Source: Hydnum rufescens UP504 (taxonomy: Eukaryota; Basidiomycota; Agaricomycetes; Cantharellales; Hydnaceae). Taken from it: DNA of 64,000 nucleotides. The position numbers and the translations under genes are program-made. Where the stretch lies: contig MU128958.1 in assembly GCA_014904985.1 (NCBI GenBank), forward strand, positions 20,632 through 84,631, in the 5' to 3' direction. Position 1 is the stretch's first letter. Every line of letters begins with the position of its first letter. Shown here piece after piece: positions 58,205 to 64,000 of the stretch. Below the pieces are notes generated by a model. That model saw nothing but the letters and a program-made list of their open reading frames with translations. It was not told the origin of the DNA and did not search any database.

Positions 58205-59050
58205 TCACTTTGGATCCTTTTTGTAGGAACCGCAGTCATAATCGTAGTGCAGTTCGCTTCCACAATGTTGACATGGCCGAATGGGTTTCCTTTTAGACCT
58301 CACGTCACTGGGCTCGTACGCGTAACTCGGTTCGAGTGAACTTGAACTGGCCATCATGGCGGGCGAACGGTACCGGCTTCGTCGAAGATCCTCACGTACT
58401 CGACGTATCACCTCATTGGCTATGTCCTCAGTCTGTCGTGAATTGGAAAGGTTCGATATGGCCAAAAGGGTGTCCTCTTGGTCCTTAACTCTCGAGAATA
58501 GGGTGTCCGTGTCATGGCAAAGGTCCACATCCATGTAGGCTCTCCAGGATGGTGGGGCATGTTCCATAAGAGTACCCACTTCCAGGGAATCGAACACAGG
58601 ATCGGGTATATCAGGCAGTGGGTGCAATACTCGGCGGGCCCTTACCTTATGGGTAAGCCATTCGGTGGGTGTCTCCTTTTCGTGCCCTCGGTTACAGAAT
58701 CGTAGTTCGTCGTAGATAGTGACTTGCTTGTCGTACCAACGTGTACCCAGTAATCGAGTCCTCATAATGAGTTTCAACGAGTCCCAGTCTTGACTAGCCT
58801 GAATCTTTGTAGCGTTGGGCAGGCTCCGCCACCATACATCTGCATGTTTGGTAAACCTCATGGTAGCAGCAAAAGCTAGTTGTTCACGCATTCGACGACT
58901 CCCAGCGGCGTAACGGTCCAAGTCCTCGGTCCATGTAACGAAAGCATTATCTGACCCATCATACTCTGGTAGGTCATTGGGCCGGAATTCGAGTTTAAAC
59001 TTAGGTTCGTAGTAGGCTTCTCGTTGACAGGCCGCATCGTCGATTCCCAC
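58205..59050 (-). pseudogene. gag (capsid and zinc knuckle) of element C
   Basis: The capsid-like domain (LPEYDGSDNAFVTWTEDLDRY, split here by eye as LPEYDGSDNAF and VTWTEDLDRY) and a zinc knuckle RPCQHCGSELHYDYDC are present. The frame equals that of pol, separated only by a TGA after YKKDPK, so gag and pol were probably one polyprotein. Confidence 0.85.
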
Positions 59051-59428
59051 AGCTGGTGGCCCACGATCTGGTGGACCAGGTCCAGGAGGACCGTTGTTGG
59101 GCCACCCTCAGTCAGGATGGCCACCACCGGGCCCCATCGGAGGTCGTCCTTGATGGGGGAACCTTCCGCCAGGGGGTCCATCTCTGTTCCCTGAGTCATC
59201 TCCATCTGGGGGCCGCCCATCTGGGGGATTCCAGTGCGTGCCTTCTGGCCGTCCGTGATCAGATGGGACTCAAGGAGCCAAGGGGGTGTCCACCGGTCTG
59301 GGAGGTGGTTTGGATCAATAATCCCGGGATTCAGACCCTCGAATACCAGTCGTTCTGGTAGAGTTTTCCAGGACCTGTTGTCGTAGAGGGTCTACTGAAG
59401 GGCGGGGTCGTCGAACGTCGAATCGAGG

Positions 59429-60135
59429 TCATGGCAGTTGGGTCCCTTCGTCACTGGCCAATGTTCCAGGTGTCGGTATCTCTTGACTTCGCCATAGTAA
59501 CCCTCGGTCCAGTACTGAGTAAGCTGCTAAAGGCGAGGTGACCCGGGGAGGGTTGTTCACGATCCCAGTCATGTATCCCTGTGCTTTGGAGTTTGTAGTA
59601 TAAGCTACAGATTCGTTTTCGTCGACACTTTGCAGTTGTGCAATGATCTTGAGTCCAGTGCGTAACCGATGTAGGGCCAAGGCAGCTAGCTGTAGGACCT
59701 TGTCTTCAGAGGAGACTCCCGCACTCATATGGACAGCTAACATGCCCCTGGGTCGAATTTGTAGGGATCGGGGTCTGATAGGAAGTAATGCTTTGCCATT
59801 TCTGCTGCAGTGTCTTGCAATATTTGGCCACATTGTAACAGTGTAAGGCAGAACTCCATGTCAGGTTTAAAGACTGTAGGGTGTCCTGTGCGAGACGCAC
59901 GGACGACGGTACTGGTGAACGAGGGAGACTCCACATCCAGATTGTACGCCAAATGATATAACGAGGTGTTGATCAAACGTACATCAGCGGCTGCGCTGGG
60001 ACCTTGCTCACGTCGTATGGAGTCCGCTACCGATGCCAGTAGGGTTCTTCGATGGAGTAGTTCCTGATCTACAGAGTTTTCGTTGGTCAAGGATTCATTG
60101 GTCATAGATCTGGCTCGTTCGTTCAATACAGGCAT
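59429..60135 (-). pseudogene. N-terminal gag region of element C
   Basis: Two overlapping frames, 59737-60135 and 59429-59833, read as one protein with a frameshift near 59750 (DPDPYKFDPG, then GMLAVHMSAGVSSEDKV). The link to the capsid part (59050-59428) is Gly/Pro-rich and also shifted. Family known only by position. Confidence 0.55.
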
Positions 60136-60561
60136 GACCGACCCGCTATCTCGACGAGGGTCTTGCGGAGTGTTTCAGGATGTGTGCATGTAGTAGTCGA
60201 CACGTAAGGGGTCCATATAGTTTGTAGACAACGAATGATCCTTAAGTACCCACCTGGCCTCGCTCGTCTGGGTATCTGAATAATCACGTTGCATGTGGTG
60301 GCCAGGCTTCCACACCATTCCCGTGAGGCTGGAGGCGGTGGAATCTGGGCTTTGTCCAGACCTCAGGCTGGGCCTGGTCCAGTTCGGTGAGGTTATGCCT
60401 TTGGTCTCGATAGTTTTTGGGGGAGTGACCACCCCTGTTGAGGTATCCACCCTGTTTAACAGGGGGTTGTGGGTCTTGTTTGAGAGCGCTTCGTAAGCTC
60501 GGTCGAGGATAGGAGAAATGAGTGTCAAATCCTGTATTCGGGTTCTTACACACTCCACCAG

Positions 60562-61073
60562 TGTTAATTCGGTAGTATCCGAATTGAGCTTAAGGTGACG
60601 AGACAATCCTGGTGGGGGTTCCGGACCGGGTTTACGGTCGTGGCTGTCACCGGTTAGAATACGAGTCGTTCCACGAGTTGGGTCAACAAAGGGTTCAAGA
60701 ATGGGGCTGAGTCGGGGAACCGTATCCTTGGGGTAAACCATAACATAGCTTACGGTCTGAGTAGTAATATGCCACTCAGTGCAGAGACCGTAGTGTACTG
60801 TTTCAGTACACTGCGGATGGCAGCCTGAATGAGGAGAAAAAAGATACATTTCGGGTCTTTCCGTGGCTAGCTATGCGAGTTGATTACGTAAATGTAGACG
60901 AATCTAGCTATAACCAGGGCAGCACCAAACTCCAGTGGAGAAGCTTTCCACCGGGTTGGTTTGAGAAGGAGAAAAGAGAAGAAAGAGTCAAGTAGGAACA
61001 AGAGGTACATTGTATGTACATAAGTAGAATGGTAGTAAGGCCAGGTGCCTGCCGGACTCATACACCACTAACA
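60562..61073 (-). mobile_element. 5' LTR of element C
   Basis: 512 bp. On the minus strand a primer-site candidate CTGGTGGAGTGTG follows it directly (60549-60561), starting TGG after one base. Confidence 0.92.
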
Positions 61074-61177
61074 GCAGGTGTGTGGTCCTATATAAGGTAA
61101 GTCCCTAGCCCAGTAGCTACAGCCATGCAAAAAGAGCAGCTTTTGCTGCTCTTTTTGCATGGTGTTTAATTCTCAAC
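61074..61177 (+). repeat. Rest of the array unit split by element C
   Basis: The right half of hairpin 1 (GCAGGTGTGTGG) is followed by GTAAGT at 61097 and a perfect hairpin 2 at 61125-61160. The unit then breaks off at about 61177 into a palindrome copy without its acceptor. Confidence 0.8.
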
Positions 61178-62116
61178 TATGGCTAATTGAAAGTGGATTG
61201 GCCACTTCTATGCATCAGAAGTTGGCCAAAATTGAATATATATTGATGGTATATATTTACTCTACATGGCGATGAGTATATTGGATGTTCTGGGCATTTT
61301 CAATTTTCACACCTTCAATTCCCTATAGGGAATTGAAGGTGTGAAAAATGAAAATGCTCTAGAACGTCCAATATAACTTGTTGCCCATGTAGAGTAATAT
61401 ATATCCATTAATATATTCAAATATTTGGCCAATTCTGATGCATAGAAGTGGCCCAATCCACTTTGCAATTAGCCATATCATGCCTTATTTAGCTCTGGGA
61501 CAATCTTATTTGTCTTCTTAGAGTTTTCTTGCAACAAAATTTATAAGTACTTATTTCACCATCACATGCTACTGATTAAGTGGTACTGGCTTGTAGTTAG
61601 CACTGGGCTGCTTCTAAATACTGGCAAATTGCCAGCATTGAGTTCGCATCTCCTTCATTCTCCGCAACCAAACAAGCAACCCCCTAAAGGCAAGCACATA
61701 CCACACACCTGCCGCTGTGGGTTGTGGTGGCACAAGTGAGTGATTCTCCCCTAGCAGATACAACAGTGTACAAAGCACAGCGAAAGCTGCTCTTTTGTGC
61801 TCCTTAATCTTTTTTAATTATCTTGTATTCTCTAGATTGAGACCTTGGGGTCCAAGGCACAATGAAAACACAACAAACATGAGGCCCAAAGCCAATGCCC
61901 CAGGAAGACACACAAATGATTGACATACACAGCACGCCAATGACAACAACACATCTCCAAAGACCAACGCTATGCAGCGCGCCAAAACAACAAACACATG
62001 CCAACACACAACGACGTGACCTACAGCACCTACGCCAACTACAACAGCATATGGCACTTGCCAATGACGATGAACATACAAGCCACCATGCCAATGAGGC
62101 CAGACACCTGCCACTT
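61178..62116 (+). repeat. Diverged copy of 49.51-50.46 kb
   Basis: It starts in the palindrome (GGCTAATTGAAAG) and runs through array 3 to about CACCTGCC. Compared with the other copies it has many single-base losses, mostly in homopolymers, and few substitutions. That pattern is unlike the CpG decay elsewhere and resembles uncorrected sequencing error. Confidence 0.8.
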
Positions 62117-64000
62117 AACTCCATGGACTCATGTGGGGAATGAGGGAATGACAGGTGCCAACAAGGGCGCCAATGCTGCCACTGGTTGACTACCCAGCCC
62201 ATAGCCCGCTGGCCGAGGCCTGATAGAGTGAGGGCAATAATAATAAGAGAAATGCCAATAATGGCAAGGATGACAATAACCCCCATAGTGAATGGAGGGA
62301 GAGAGGAGACAAGAGCATTTGACGAAGTAGGCACCATATGATAGAGTCGATGAACAATGATACTCCAACAGGTAAGTCCTTAGGCAGAAGCAAATGTCAA
62401 TTTGATCCTGACACTGTGGGCATTGTTGCTGTTCATTCATTTGCATGTTTCTGTTCATGTGGTCATATGCAGGGTGTTGTTCGTGGGTGGGACAGCTTGG
62501 CCTAGAGGAGTAAATGAAAGTGTTAGTAAGAATTTTAAAACCTGTGCAAAAAGAGCAGCTTTCACTGCTCTTTTGCACCATGGTATCTATTGGGGGGGGG
62601 GGAACTCACTTTAAATAGTACCACATGCCACCACAGCAGGCGTGTGGTTCCTGGGGCCATGGTCTGTCATTTCTTTTGGTTTTGGCTCTTGCTGTTCAGG
62701 CCCTTGTCATGCAGCAGGTTTTGGTCTCGGGCCTTAGACCATAATCTAAAATTATAAAAGCTATGTTAGTATAAGACTTCAAAGTGGTGCAAAAAGAGTA
62801 GCTTGGGCTACTATTTTTGCACTATTGTATGTACTGAGACAAAACTTACCTTATGACCACACACCCGCATTAGTGGGTGTGTGGTCATGGTTGTGCGCTG
62901 GGGCTGGTGCTGCTGTTGCTGCTGTGTCGTGGTCATGCGGTTGCTGGGTGTGGCTGCATACTTGCAAAATTCAACACCAGCAATTGCTGATACCCAAGAA
63001 GTGCCCAAGTGCTGAGGCTACAAGTACAATCCAGATTAATAGCAGGCATGTAGACATATAATATATAATATATAATAAATATTTGTTTCCAAATGTGAAG
63101 AAGAGGATGATAATGAGCCAGAGCTAAATAAGGTGTGATATGGCTAATTGAAAAGTGGATTGGGCCACTTCTATGCATCAGAATTGGCCAAAATTTGAAT
63201 ATATTGATGGTATATATTTACTCTACATGGGCGATGAGTTATATTGGATGTTCTGGGCATTTTCAATTTTTCACACCTTCAATTCCCTATCTAGGGAATT
63301 GAAGGTGTGAAAAATTGAAAATGCTCTTAGAACGTCCAATATAACTTGTTGCCCATGTAGAGTAAATATATACCATTAATATATTCAAATTTTTGGCCAA
63401 TTCTGATGCATAGAAGTGGCCCAATCCACTTTGCAATTAGCCATATCATGCCTTATTTAGCTCTGACTCATTATCTTCTTCTTAGGATTTTCTTGCACAA
63501 ATATTTATTATATAGTACTTATTTCACATCTACATGCTTACTATTAATGTGTACTGTGCTTGTAGTGTCAGCACTGGGTGCTTCTTAAATACTGGCAATT
63601 GCCAGCATTGAGTTCGCATCTTCCTTCATATCTCCGCAACCAAAACAAGCAACCACCTGGAAAGGCAAGCACATGACCACACACCTGCCGCTGTGGGGGT
63701 GTGGTCACAAGGTGAGTGTTCTCCCTAGTAGATACAACAGTGTACAAAGAGCAGTGAAAGCTGCTCTTTTTGTGCTCCTTTGAATCTTTTTACTAATATA
63801 TCTTGTATTCTTCTAGATTGAGACCTGGGGTCCAAGGCACAATGAAAACACACAAAATGAGGGCCCAAATGGCAATGCCCCAAGTGAAGACACACCAAAT
63901 GATGTGACATACAGCAGCACGCCAATGACACAACACACGCCAAATGACGCAACCTATGGCAGCGCGCCAACAATGCAACACATGCCAACACACCAACGAC
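62117..64000 (+). repeat. Near-identical copy of 48487-50370
   Basis: Begins inside the element B LTR sequence (62117-62413 corresponds to 48487-48783), then array 2 end, palindrome (62963-63622) and array 3 start. The offset of 13,630 is constant over almost all of it. The window ends before the position corresponding to the element C insertion. Confidence 0.92.

Larger units (their letters stand above)
50471..61073 (-). mobile_element. Element C, complete chromovirus with extra ORF
   Basis: 10,603 bp, minus strand, two 512 bp LTRs (TGTTA...TAACA), target duplication GCAGG (50466-50470 and 61074-61078). The duplication lies in the stem of a hairpin 1, so insertion split that hairpin in two. 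Gag and pol appear to be one continuous frame. A third ORF of about 2.4 kb follows the chromodomain, and a solo LTR is nested in it. Stops, one pol frameshift and small deletions make this copy inactive. Confidence 0.95.

Noticed and set aside
41739..61073. TGA recoded as an amino acid in these elements
   Set aside because: CpG-only LTR divergence explains CGA to TGA simply, and gene D appears to use TGA as its stop.
50471..61073. Element C ORF3 as a viral envelope gene
   Set aside because: No signal peptide, furin-like site or membrane anchor is visible, and its second half is Pro/Arg/Asp-rich and probably disordered.

Overview
The window looks like repeat-dense heterochromatin of a filamentous basidiomycete, probably an Agaricomycete. 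The reasons are chromodomain-bearing Ty3/gypsy elements (chromoviruses), very short introns (about 45-80 nt, GTRNGN donors, CTAAC-like branch sites), short host-like gene remnants and almost no intact ordinary genes. I see no bacterial features, no tRNA or rRNA gene and no CRISPR array.

Layout. 1-9.15 kb: decayed gene remnants (an unrecognised Ser/Thr/Pro-repeat gene, a deaminase-like pseudogene), a 1.2 kb LTR-like repeat (family X), a first array of 'double-hairpin' units, solo LTRs and a Tourist/Harbinger-like MITE. 9.15-26.23 kb: a CpG-rich block bounded by about 380 bp inverted repeats. It carries broken pieces of host genes (Cdc48/p97 ATPase, septin) and at least four paralogous small genes (A-D), each with four exons and only phase-1 introns, coding for glycine-rich proteins I do not recognise. 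Two of them (138 and 168 aa) have complete uninterrupted coding sequences. 26.2-29.3 kb: solo LTR, another X copy, small foldbacks. 29.3-39.8 kb: a broken gypsy element (Y; gag and protease only) into which two X copies and a complete 5,059 bp non-autonomous LTR element (Z) are nested. 40.1-49.3 kb: a reverse-orientation double-hairpin array interrupted by a complete 7,045 bp chromovirus (B). 49.33-49.99 kb: a 660 bp palindrome where reverse and forward arrays meet. 50.0-61.2 kb: a forward array whose hairpin is split by a complete 10,603 bp chromovirus (C), which has an extra third ORF and a solo LTR nested in it. 61.2-64 kb: a diverged copy and then a near-identical copy of the 48.5-50.4 kb segment, offset 13,630 bp.

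Two themes tie this together. First, LTR pairs within Z and C (and largely B) differ almost only at CpG positions (TG versus CA). The premature stops in the gag/pol genes are nearly all TGA where CGA (Arg) is expected, which points to CpG-directed C-to-T decay. The 9-26 kb block is rich in intact CpG and has largely escaped this. Second, the double-hairpin units repeat an exon-like segment ending in a CACACACCTGC/GCAGGTGTGTG hairpin, then a roughly 100 nt intron-like segment with its own GCAAAAAGAGCAGC/GCTGCTCTTTTTGC hairpin. They occur in head-to-head arrays and were the landing place of elements B and C.

All assignments rest on reading the sequence. No database search was run.
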